Shown here piece by piece: positions 1 to 4,717 of a stretch of DNA of 6,685 bases; positions within the stretch are counted from its first letter, which is position 1, and every line of letters starts with the position of its first letter. The position numbers and the translations under genes are program-made. A model generated the notes under the pieces. The model saw nothing but the letters and a program-made list of their open reading frames with translations, was not told the DNA's origin and did no database searches. Location of the stretch: positions 1,436 through 8,120 of the forward strand of contig JAOZNZ010000133.1 of NCBI GenBank assembly GCA_029933535.1, read 5' to 3'. This DNA comes from a bacterium (GTDB taxonomy: Bacteria; Auribacterota; UBA3054; B51-G9).

Positions 1-22
1 TCAATTTTCAAGTAAAAAGTAA
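1..22. repeat. 22-nt dispersed direct repeat, copy 1
   Basis: These 22 bases recur exactly at 2137-2158. The left end is cut by the window edge, so the true repeat may be longer. It is AT-rich and has an internal 7-nt rhythm (AATTTTC, AAGTAAA, AAGTAAG), like the heptamer tract upstream of dapA. It lies just ahead of the 9-nt array leading into tlyA, whereas copy 2 lies 82 nt upstream of dapA. So both copies are in gene leaders. Identity over 22 nt is seen directly; any function is unknown. Confidence 0.7.
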
Positions 23-31
23 GGGAAATAG

Positions 32-130
32 GCCGAAAAGTCCAATAAGTCCAATAAGACAAATAGGACAAATAGGTCCAATAGGTCCAATGAGTCCAAG
101 GAGTCCAATTAGACCAATATGTCCAATATC
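32..130 (+). repeat. Degenerate 9-nt tandem array running into the tlyA start
   Basis: From 41 to 130 the sequence reads as ten consecutive 9-nt units, consensus TCCAATARG. Units begin at 41, 50, 59, 68, 77, 86, 95, 104, 113 and 122; a weaker unit may precede at 32. Variants include ACAAATAGG (59, 68), TCCAATGAG (86), TCCAAGGAG (95) and ACCAATATG (113). The unit at 95 creates an AAGGAG (98-103). The unit at 113 supplies the ATG at 119-121, and the last unit encodes Ser-Asn-Ile of TlyA. Because 9 is a multiple of 3, gain or loss of units would not shift the reading frame inside the gene. Confidence 0.85.
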
Positions 131-904
131 TTTACAAAAAAAATTAGATTAGATTGTGCGCTTGCTGAATTAAAGTTTTATGACACTGTCGAGAAGGCAA
201 ATCGTGCGATTCTTGCCGGTGAAATAGAAATTAACGGCGATAGAAACATAAAACCGGGCATAGAAGTAAAAATAAAAAAACACGCTGACGAAAAAGAAAT
301 ATTTTACAACGGTAAAAAATTAAAAATTGTTATCAGAAATAAATGTCCTTACGTCAGCCGGGGTGGATATAAACTCGCTGCGGCGCTTGATGAATTTAAA
401 ATAAATCCAAGTGGAATGACAGCTGTTGATATTGGTGCCTCAACGGGTGGATTTACCGATTGCCTGCTCCAGTGCGGAGCAAAAAAAGTTTATGCAGTTG
501 ACTGCGGAACCGGTCAGCTTCATTCTAAAATAAGGAATGACGATCGTGTAATTGTAATGGAGAAAACGAACGCGCGATATTTAAGCAGAGATTTAGTTCC
601 GGGAATTCCTGATATTGTAGTAATAGACGTATCATTTATATCATTAAAAATGATTTTTCCGGTTGTGAATAAAATTGGCGCAAATGGTACAATAGTAGTT
701 GCACTTATAAAACCACAGTTTGAAGTGGAAAAAGGAAAACATTTAATTAACGGCGTAGTTAAAGATGTAGACACTCGACAGGAAATAGTCAGTGACATTG
801 AATTTTTTGTTTCTGAGTTAGATTGGAAATTAATTGGCGGAATCGAAAGTCCGATAATCGGTCCTGCAGGCAATCATGAATATTTATTAGCGGCACAAAT
901 ATGA
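119..904 (+). CDS. tlyA: TlyA family rRNA (cytidine-2'-O)-methyltransferase
   Basis: This 261-residue protein is of normal family length. Residues about 8-54 form an S4 RNA-binding domain (RLDCALAE, then ANRAILAGEIEING). The rest is an FtsJ/RrmJ-like SAM-dependent methyltransferase: YVSRGGYKL at 78-86, SAM-binding AVDIGASTGGF at 102-112, IDVSFISL at 169-176, ALIKPQFEV at 195-203 and GPAGNHEYL at 248-256. K85, D170, K198 and E254 fit the K-D-K-E tetrad of the family. Known members 2'-O-methylate cytidines in 23S rRNA, and in some species 16S rRNA, affecting capreomycin sensitivity; the older name is haemolysin A. An in-frame TAG at 110-112 leaves the ATG at 119 as the first usable start. AAGGAG at 98-103 is rather far away (15 nt). 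The stop overlaps the nadK start by 4 nt (ATGA), which implies co-translation. The start codon lies inside the 9-nt repeat array. Confidence 0.93.
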   Translation: MSNIFTKKIRLDCALAELKFYDTVEKANRAILAGEIEINGDRNIKPGIEVKIKKHADEKEIFYNGKKLKIVIRNKCPYVSRGGYKLAAALDEFKINPSGMTAVDIGASTGGFTDCLLQCGAKKVYAVDCGTGQLHSKIRNDDRVIVMEKTNARYLSRDLVPGIPDIVVIDVSFISLKMIFPVVNKIGANGTIVVALIKPQFEVEKGKHLINGVVKDVDTRQEIVSDIEFFVSELDWKLIGGIESPIIGPAGNHEYLLAAQI

Positions 905-1812
905 AAAAGACACTTGAAACATTTGAAAATGGGTGCGCGGGCATCGTTGCTAACGTTTCAAAAAAGCATACCGCTTCAGCAACGAAACTGGTCATCAATG
1001 AGCTGGAGAAGAATGGATTCAGTTGGAAGCTTGAGTCAACGACAGCCCAACACATAGATCACAAGGACAAAGGGATTCCATTATCCGAGTTGGCGACATG
1101 TATTACCTGGCTGATAATAATAGGAGGAGACGGAACAATTCTCCAAGCTGTAAGGTCAATTGCGGAGCATGACATTCCCCTACTTGGAGTAAATCCCGGA
1201 CGTTCATTTGGTTTTATGGCTGACACTTTAATTGAGGAAGTGCCGGAAACGTTTAAATCCATCAGACGTTTGGAATTTGAAATAATAAAAAGGTCAATGT
1301 TAAAAGCTGAACTTTATTCATCAACAAACGAAAAGAAGTTTCTGCCTTCAGCACTCAATGACGTTACTTTTACTCACGGCGCGGAAGCTCGATTAATTTC
1401 CCTGAATGTAAATGTTAACGATGAATTATTAAGTTCTTATTCTGCCGACGGACTTATTTTTGCAACGGCGACAGGCTCTACCGCGCATTCAATGTCAGCC
1501 GGAGGACCGATACTTTATCCATCAGTTGAAGCGATAGCATTAACGCCGATTTGTCCGCACACGTTAAGTAACAGGCCGATAATACTCCCCCGCGACTGTA
1601 AGATAGAAGTTTATCTCAACAATTCAAACCGTGATGTACATGTTGCGATAGACGGCCAGGTAACCGAGAAGATGAATTCAAATGACAGAGTAGTTATTAG
1701 ATCGAGTGATTATAAAGCACATTTTATACATTCAAAGCATCATACATTTGCGACGATTTTAAGAAAGAAATTAAAATGGACAGGCGATTTGAAATCCAAG
1801 TTTGGAGTTTAG
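901..1812 (+). CDS. nadK: NAD kinase (ATP-dependent, NadK/PpnK family)
   Basis: The 303-residue cytoplasmic enzyme phosphorylates NAD+ to NADP+ and sets the NADPH pool. Family marks in order: IIGGDGTIL at 73-81 (GGDGT nucleotide motif), GVNPGRSFGFMAD at 96-108, ALNDV at 151-155, the glycine-rich signature SADGLIFATATGSTAHSMSAGG at about 181-202 (written here only to show conserved order; key residues are D183, G184, T189, G192, S193, Y/H at 196 and GG at 201-202), and IDGQ at 250-253. The start ATG overlaps the tlyA stop as ATGA with no clear Shine-Dalgarno, so translation is probably coupled to tlyA. The usual GVNLGRLGF reads GVNPGRSFGF here: Pro replaces Leu and one residue is added. The C-terminus (residues 285-303) is a short basic tail. 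No promoter of its own is visible. Confidence 0.94.
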   Translation: MKKTLETFENGCAGIVANVSKKHTASATKLVINELEKNGFSWKLESTTAQHIDHKDKGIPLSELATCITWLIIIGGDGTILQAVRSIAEHDIPLLGVNPGRSFGFMADTLIEEVPETFKSIRRLEFEIIKRSMLKAELYSSTNEKKFLPSALNDVTFTHGAEARLISLNVNVNDELLSSYSADGLIFATATGSTAHSMSAGGPILYPSVEAIALTPICPHTLSNRPIILPRDCKIEVYLNNSNRDVHVAIDGQVTEKMNSNDRVVIRSSDYKAHFIHSKHHTFATILRKKLKWTGDLKSKFGV

Positions 1813-1890
1813 GGACGATCAGAATTTAACAGAGAAATAATCAACAAGAAATTTTCAATGATAAAATAAATACAAATCCCCCTAACCCAC

Positions 1891-1915
1891 TCCCGATGGA
1901 ATAATTGGGATGTTC
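1891..1915 (-). repeat. 25-nt hairpin element nested in a palindrome, copy 1
   Basis: Read on the minus strand, this segment aligns without gaps to 1953-1977, matching at 16 of 25 positions. Shared positions are GAA at the start, TCCC, one T, and CATCGGGA at the end. On the plus strand it folds as TCCCGAT, a GGAATA loop, and ATTGGGA (1891-1910), one pair being a G-T wobble. It sits inside the TCCCCC/GGGGGA palindrome. Removing it and a few flanking bases brings CC and CTTT next to AAAGGG and closes the outer stem. Confidence 0.6.
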
Positions 1916-1952
1916 CACTTTATAAAAGGGGGAATAATTCCCCTCTTGAGCA

Positions 1953-1977
1953 GAATGTCCCGGTCGAAGCATCGGGA
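1953..1977 (+). repeat. 25-nt hairpin element nested in a palindrome, copy 2
   Basis: This is the opposite-orientation partner of 1891-1915. It folds as TCCCGGT, a CGAAGC loop, and ATCGGGA (1958-1977), with one G-T wobble pair. It lies within the CCCCTCT/AGAGGGG stem. Removing bases 1951-1977 leaves CCCCTCT-TG-AGAGGGG, a perfect 7-bp stem, which suggests insertion at or near the tip of an older hairpin. Confidence 0.62.
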
Positions 1978-2018
1978 AGGGGTGGCGCGAAGCGCCGGGG
2001 TATGTTCTTAACTTTGTG

Positions 2019-2047
2019 ATGACCGGCAAGCCGTTATTTCATTAGGA
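2019..2047 (+). repeat. Hairpin plus GTTATTTCATTAGGA motif, copy 1
   Basis: The module begins with ATGACCG, contains a short hairpin CGGC-AA-GCCG (2024-2033), and ends in GTTATTTCATTAGGA (2033-2047). A second module at 2174-2206 has the same head and the same 15-nt tail, but a different stem sequence that still pairs. Conserved flanks with a stem that changes yet stays paired suggest that the fold matters more than the stem sequence. Confidence 0.65.
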
Positions 2048-2054
2048 GACTTTC

Positions 2055-2109
2055 TTGAACTTGAGAATTGGGAGTTGAGAGTTCGAAATTGAGACTTACT
2101 AATTAATAA
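2055..2109 (+). repeat. Degenerate 7-nt tandem repeat upstream of dapA
   Basis: From 2061 the sequence reads in 7-nt units: TTGAGAA, TTGGGAG, TTGAGAG, TTCGAAA, TTGAGAC, TTACTAA, TTAATAA. A weaker partial unit precedes at 2055. The rhythm resumes at 2132-2159 as AATTTTC, AATTTTC, AAGTAAA, AAGTAAT. The stretch ACTTGAGAATTG (2059-2070) can also pair with CAATTTTCAAGT (2138-2149) over 12 positions with one G-T wobble. This resembles the short tandemly repeated repetitive (STRR) heptamers described in cyanobacteria. There is no coding signal here. Confidence 0.65.
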
Positions 2110-2136
2110 ACAAAGAGAAGTTCCAATATCGAATTT

Positions 2137-2158
2137 TCAATTTTCAAGTAAAAAGTAA
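2137..2158. repeat. 22-nt dispersed direct repeat, copy 2
   Basis: This is an exact copy of bases 1-22 of the window. It lies between the two hairpin-plus-GTTATTTCATTAGGA modules in the dapA leader, and its first half forms one arm of the 12-position inverted repeat with 2059-2070. Confidence 0.7.
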
Positions 2159-2173
2159 TTAAGAAATTCTGAC

Positions 2174-2206
2174 ATGACCGTGCTGTAGCACGTTATTTCA
2201 TTAGGA
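2174..2206 (+). repeat. Hairpin plus GTTATTTCATTAGGA motif, copy 2
   Basis: The head ATGACCG (2174-2180) is followed by the hairpin CGTGC-TGTA-GCACG (2179-2192) and the tail GTTATTTCATTAGGA (2192-2206). It ends 34 nt before the dapA start codon and so probably lies in the dapA 5' leader. It is not a lysine riboswitch: it is far too short and lacks the multi-helix core. Confidence 0.65.
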
Positions 2207-2228
2207 ATATTTAACTAAAAATTAAAAA

Positions 2229-2235
2229 TAAGGTA
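2229..2235 (+). promoter_or_regulatory. Probable ribosome binding site of dapA
   Basis: TAAGGT-type purine core (AAGG at 2230-2233) sits 7 nt before the ATG at 2241. It is a moderate match to the anti-Shine-Dalgarno sequence, and its spacing supports the chosen dapA start. Confidence 0.5.
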
Positions 2236-2240
2236 ATATT

Positions 2241-3119
2241 ATGCGAAGCGTATTCAGAGGTTCAGTTGTGGCAATAGTTACTCCTTTTAATCAAGACGGC
2301 TCAATCGATTTTGATTCTTTAGTACAACTCGTAGAATGGCATATCGAAAGTGGTACAAACGGAATCCTTCCGTGCGGAACTACAGGAGAAAGTCCCACTC
2401 TTTCACATGAAGAACATGATCTCGTTGTAGATTCAGTGATAAAATTTGTAAACAAAAGAATTCCGGTACTCGCAGGCGCAGGATCTAATTCTACCGCCGA
2501 AGCTCTCAGGCTGACAAAGCACGCTGAAGATGTTGGCGCGAGCGGTGCATTAGTTATCACTCCATATTATAACAAACCTACTCAGGCGGGATTAAAAGCA
2601 CATTTTACAAAAATTGCTTCTGAAACAAATATTCCGATTGTAATTTATAATGTGCCCGGAAGAACAGGGATTTCTATTGCTCCTGAAACTGTTGCGGAAC
2701 TTGCAGAACTTAAAAATATTGTTGCGATAAAAGAAGCAAGCGGATCGCTTGATCAGGCTTCATCTATTTTAACAAAATGCAACATTGACTTATTGTCAGG
2801 TGATGATTCATTGACAGTTCCTTTAATGTCAATTGGAGGGTGTGGTATTGTATCTGTTGTGGCAAACATTGTGCCCGGAAAGATGGCTGCATTAACTAAA
2901 GCAATGATGAAAGGCAACCTTCCCGCTGCCGAACAACTTCATCGCGAACTTTATCCATTATGTAAAGCAATGTTTATTGAAACGAATCCTGTTCCTGTAA
3001 AGACAGCGCTTTCACTCATGGGAAAGATCAAAGAAGTTTACCGTCTTCCAATGGTACCAATAAGTGATGCCAATAAAGGGATTGTGAAGAAAGCGATTGA
3101 AACTATTGGTTTGATCTGA
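2241..3119 (+). CDS. dapA: 4-hydroxy-tetrahydrodipicolinate synthase
   Basis: This enzyme condenses pyruvate with aspartate semialdehyde, the first committed step to diaminopimelate and lysine. The protein has 292 residues, the same length as the E. coli enzyme, and is a full (beta/alpha)8 aldolase. Catalytic residues align with E. coli at a constant +3 offset: T47/T48 in CGTTGES (45-51), Y110 in TPYYNKP, Y136 in VIYNVPGRTG, R141 and the Schiff-base lysine K164 in VAIKEASG. The lysine feedback-site positions are also kept (S51, H56, H59, N83, E87), so the enzyme is predicted to be lysine-inhibited. The gene stands alone, 428 nt after nadK, with a repeat-filled leader. No other lysine gene is beside it. 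Downstream hairpins at 3175-3220 separate it from the converging minus-strand genes. Confidence 0.96.
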   Translation: MRSVFRGSVVAIVTPFNQDGSIDFDSLVQLVEWHIESGTNGILPCGTTGESPTLSHEEHDLVVDSVIKFVNKRIPVLAGAGSNSTAEALRLTKHAEDVGASGALVITPYYNKPTQAGLKAHFTKIASETNIPIVIYNVPGRTGISIAPETVAELAELKNIVAIKEASGSLDQASSILTKCNIDLLSGDDSLTVPLMSIGGCGIVSVVANIVPGKMAALTKAMMKGNLPAAEQLHRELYPLCKAMFIETNPVPVKTALSLMGKIKEVYRLPMVPISDANKGIVKKAIETIGLI

Positions 3120-3174
3120 TTTTTGTGGAATAAAATACCAGATATAAAAATATTTTTCAAAAAGCAACTAATAA

Positions 3175-3220
3175 TTACCCTGTAGGGGTAAAATAACTTA
3201 GCCCCGGGCAACGCCCGGGG
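3175..3220. repeat. Two hairpins downstream of dapA
   Basis: TTACCC (3175-3180) pairs with GGGTAA (3186-3191) around a 5-nt loop. CCCCGGGC (3202-3209) pairs perfectly with GCCCGGGG (3213-3220) around AAC. The second is a very strong 8-bp GC stem 82 nt after the dapA stop. It is followed by TATTGATTTA rather than a run of T, so it is a poor intrinsic terminator by sequence, although it may still protect the dapA mRNA 3' end. It looks like a REP-type palindrome. Confidence 0.65.
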
Positions 3221-3241
3221 TATTGATTTACCTCACATCAC

Positions 3242-3272
3242 CCGCGACAAGAACTCATCAGCACGGTCGCGG
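3242..3272. repeat. Inverted repeat CCGCGAC/GTCGCGG
   Basis: CCGCGAC (3242-3248) and GTCGCGG (3266-3272) form a perfect 7-bp stem with a 17-nt loop. It lies between the dapA-side hairpins and the relic glycoside hydrolase, in the convergent spacer. Confidence 0.55.
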
Positions 3273-3292
3273 AACACGATTAATACAAGATC

Positions 3293-3339
3293 CACAGGGC
3301 GATGCCCTGTGTTATTTCATTTTTGCCTTTCAGGCAAAA
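3293..3339. repeat. Two adjacent hairpins with GTTATTTCATT linker
   Basis: CACAGGGC (3293-3300) pairs with GCCCTGTG (3304-3311) around GAT. GTTATTTCATT (3311-3321) follows at once, matching the start of the tails of the two modules upstream of dapA. Next comes TTTTGCC (3321-3327) pairing with GGCAAAA (3333-3339). The second stem ends 3 nt from the last recognisable codon of the glycosidase relic (3343). Confidence 0.7.
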
Positions 3340-3664
3340 TGTTAGTTTAGCCCAGTTTACCATATCTTTAGACGTAATTAATTTAAAGCTGACCGGACTG
3401 TAAAAAAGGTAAACCAGGCCATCATGAAAAACAGCATGCGGTGCCCAGGCTTTCTCGTTGTGGTCGGCAATAATAGGAGCGTCAGAATAACCGTTTGGTT
3501 CAATAAGTTGTTTGCCGACACCATGAGCCAAATAAATTTCATCTTCAGGAGTCGAGGGAAATTTTGGGGAAGTGATTCCTATAAGATGCCAAGAACCGTC
3601 CGTGTGGCGATAAACAGTATGGTCATTAATAAAATATCCAACAGAAATGCGAATCACATAATTC

Positions 3665-3679
3665 CGCCCGAAAAGGGCG
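3665..3679. repeat. Hairpin CGCCC-GAAAA-GGGCG at the relic's 5' end
   Basis: A 5-bp GC stem with a GAAAA loop lies 4 nt upstream (in the gene's direction) of the first plausible codon of the glycosidase relic. With the hairpin at 3321-3339 it brackets the relic on both sides. Confidence 0.55.
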
Positions 3680-3742
3680 ACGCAACCAACCAAAAATGTT
3701 GATTTCAATCATTTTTATATGTTGTTTGTCGCAAAAAATGTA

Positions 3743-3869
3743 CCGTCCTTTTCGGACGGAATACGTTTATCAATCGTATTCCTCGCATTAAAATGCGAGG
3801 CTAATTGCTTACGCCGCTTTGCGGCTAACCTCTTTTCGAGTAACCCCTATAGGGGTGCTCGAAAAGGTT
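3743..3869. repeat. Head-to-tail array of five palindromes
   Basis: Five different stems follow one another within 127 nt. (1) CCGTCC/GGACGG, 3743-3759. (2) GGAATACG/CGTATTCC, 3758-3782, sharing GG with stem 1. (3) CCTCGCATT/AATGCGAGG, 3781-3800, sharing CC with stem 2. (4) GCCGC-TTT-GCGGC, 3813-3825. (5) a nested stem in which TTTTCGAG (3833-3840) pairs with CTCGAAAA (3858-3865), extended by AACC/GGTT, and encloses the perfect palindrome ACCCCTATAGGGGT (3843-3856). The array begins 10 nt past the EFR1 stop on the minus strand. Stem 5 could end or stabilise that transcript, but no T-run follows. It is a mosaic of REP/BIME-like units by appearance. Confidence 0.75.
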
Positions 3870-3879
3870 TCATAATGAA

Positions 3880-4704
3880 TTACTTACGATATTCAACGGG
3901 TTTTATTTCAGAACTCGGTCCTTTGTATCTTCTATATTTTTTATCATCGATACTTTTTTCACAAATTAGAACAGCGTTAACCGGGCATAAATTGTAACAT
4001 TTCACACACAGCATACACTTATTCCCAAAAACTTTATCCCCATTTACATTTATAGAAATATTTTCTGATGGACACATACGGTAACATAAACCGCAATCAA
4101 TGCATCGTTCTTTATTTATTGAAAAATGGGATTTATAGCCACTTCCTATCCAATATGTTTCTCTCTGAAGAGCGCCTTCAAGTCTGGCAATTGGACCTGT
4201 GCCATCAAGATTTTTTTTGCCTTTTAAAATATCAGCGCACACATTTGGTATTTTTTTTTCAGCTTTAGAAAGAATTTTATTTCTCTCGGCTTCTAAAGGA
4301 ACTCTTTTCCAATAATTTTCAGGTTCAAATGGCAGGTTAAAATTAGTAGGCATAATAAAATGATTTGTATAAAAAACATCATAACCTTTTTTATCCATAA
4401 TTTTTTTCCAATGGAAGCCGGTGTCACCATATAAAGCGCAGCAATTTCCAATAAGAAAAATCTTTTTACCATTACCTTCCGGCATATTTTGCCGGAATTC
4501 CACCATTGGATCGGGAGGATTTGAACCCCAAACAGGATAGAAAAAACCTGTCAAGTCGCATTCATCTTCAACAAATGCATTTTGATCGTTAATTATTTCA
4601 TATAGTTTTACTGCATGACCCTGCTGCTCCATAATTTCCTGAGCTTTCAATGCAAGCCACAAAGTATTTCCTGTTGATGTAAAATATCCAATATTAATGC
4701 GCAT
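3880..4704 (-). CDS. EFR1-type flavodoxin/2[4Fe-4S] ferredoxin fusion protein
   Basis: This 274-residue cytoplasmic redox protein is recognisable as an EFR1-family ferredoxin. Residues 1 to about 160 form a flavodoxin-like domain, with the FMN phosphate loop FTSTGNT at 8-14 and the aromatic segment FFYPVWGSNPPD at 54-65. The C-terminal part is a bacterial-type double-cluster ferredoxin: C201, C204, C207, C211-P and C230, C233, C236, C240-P, each CxxCxxCxxxCP. Family members are thought to pass electrons between FMN and iron-sulfur centres in anaerobes; the partner is unknown. The frame is open back to 4833, but the ATG at 4704 is chosen because AAGGAG lies 5 nt upstream and the flavodoxin fold begins MRINIGYFTSTGNT. 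It starts 13 nt after the stop of the Gfo/Idh relic, so it was or is part of that operon. All eight cysteines are intact. Its visible GC is lower than that of the mannosidase gene. Confidence 0.88.
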   Translation of the reverse strand: MRINIGYFTSTGNTLWLALKAQEIMEQQGHAVKLYEIINDQNAFVEDECDLTGFFYPVWGSNPPDPMVEFRQNMPEGNGKKIFLIGNCCALYGDTGFHWKKIMDKKGYDVFYTNHFIMPTNFNLPFEPENYWKRVPLEAERNKILSKAEKKIPNVCADILKGKKNLDGTGPIARLEGALQRETYWIGSGYKSHFSINKERCIDCGLCYRMCPSENISINVNGDKVFGNKCMLCVKCYNLCPVNAVLICEKSIDDKKYRRYKGPSSEIKPVEYRK

Positions 4705-4709
4705 AGATT

Positions 4710-4715
4710 CTCCTT
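4710..4715 (-). promoter_or_regulatory. Strong Shine-Dalgarno site of the EFR1 gene
   Basis: AAGGAG on the minus strand lies 5 nt before the ATG at 4704 and just inside the spacer after the upstream stop codon (4718-4720). It decides the start against the longer open frame reaching 4833, whose extra residues overlap the neighbouring relic in another frame. Confidence 0.75.
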
Positions 4716-4717
4716 CT

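Larger units (their letters stand above)
1877..1996. repeat. Composite palindromic element between nadK and dapA
   Basis: This GC-rich, highly structured block sits 64 nt downstream of nadK. It has three parts. The first is TCCCCC (1877-1882) pairing with GGGGGA (1928-1933). The second is CCCCTCT (1940-1946) pairing with AGAGGGG, the latter split as AG (1949-1950) and AGGGG (1978-1982). The third is the tight hairpin GGCGC-GAA-GCGCC (1984-1996). The first two palindromes each contain an extra 25-nt hairpin element, annotated separately. The block could slow or end transcription from tlyA-nadK, but no U-tract follows a stem, so it is not a standard intrinsic terminator. It resembles a high-copy REP/BIME-type intergenic repeat (inference). 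Confidence 0.7.
3280..3708 (-). pseudogene. Relic of a GH43/GH32-like beta-propeller glycoside hydrolase
   Basis: The open frame (142 codons from a TTG) is recognisable only in its middle, about 3343-3660 (residues 17-122). That part reads like an internal segment of a five-bladed beta-propeller glycosidase: FINDHTVYRHTDGSWHLIGI (26-45), then EKAWAPHAVFHDGLVYLFYS (85-104) and TSKDMVNW (112-119). The pattern WAPHxxxxxGxxYLFYS followed by TSxDxxNW is typical of GH43/GH32-like folds. The first 16 and last 20 residues are encoded by palindromes (3665-3679, and 3321-3339 with 3293-3311) and are not protein-like. Family members are usually 300 or more residues, so both ends are missing, and the spacing from YS to the TSKD blade seems shortened. 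No ribosome binding site or sensible start is visible. I treat it as a dead fragment; the exact family is uncertain. Confidence 0.6.

Noticed and set aside
32..130. CRISPR array
   Set aside because: Repeat units are 9 nt, contiguous and degenerate, with no spacers.
2019..2240. Lysine riboswitch or T-box ahead of dapA
   Set aside because: The leader has only short hairpins and tandem repeats. The long multi-helix lysine aptamer and the T-box conserved bulge are not visible.
3202..3230. Intrinsic terminator for dapA
   Set aside because: The stem is strong, but the following bases are TATTGATTTA with no T-run on either strand. I list it as a REP-like hairpin instead.
3233..3295. CTGATGAG on the minus strand (about 3256-3263), recalling a hammerhead ribozyme core, and a short minus-strand reading ending RDRADEFLSRVM before a stop
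   Set aside because: No GAAA-containing partner strand or three-helix layout is present, so it is not a hammerhead. The peptide-like tail is only about 20 codons, continuous with palindrome-encoded sequence, and has no start site.
3424..3702. 92-codon plus-strand open frame opposite the glycosidase relic
   Set aside because: It is the antisense of the recognisable beta-propeller segment and shows no protein features of its own.
3719..3997. 92-codon plus-strand open frame
   Set aside because: It is a translation of the palindrome array followed by the antisense of the EFR1 C-terminus. It has no ribosome binding site or family resemblance.
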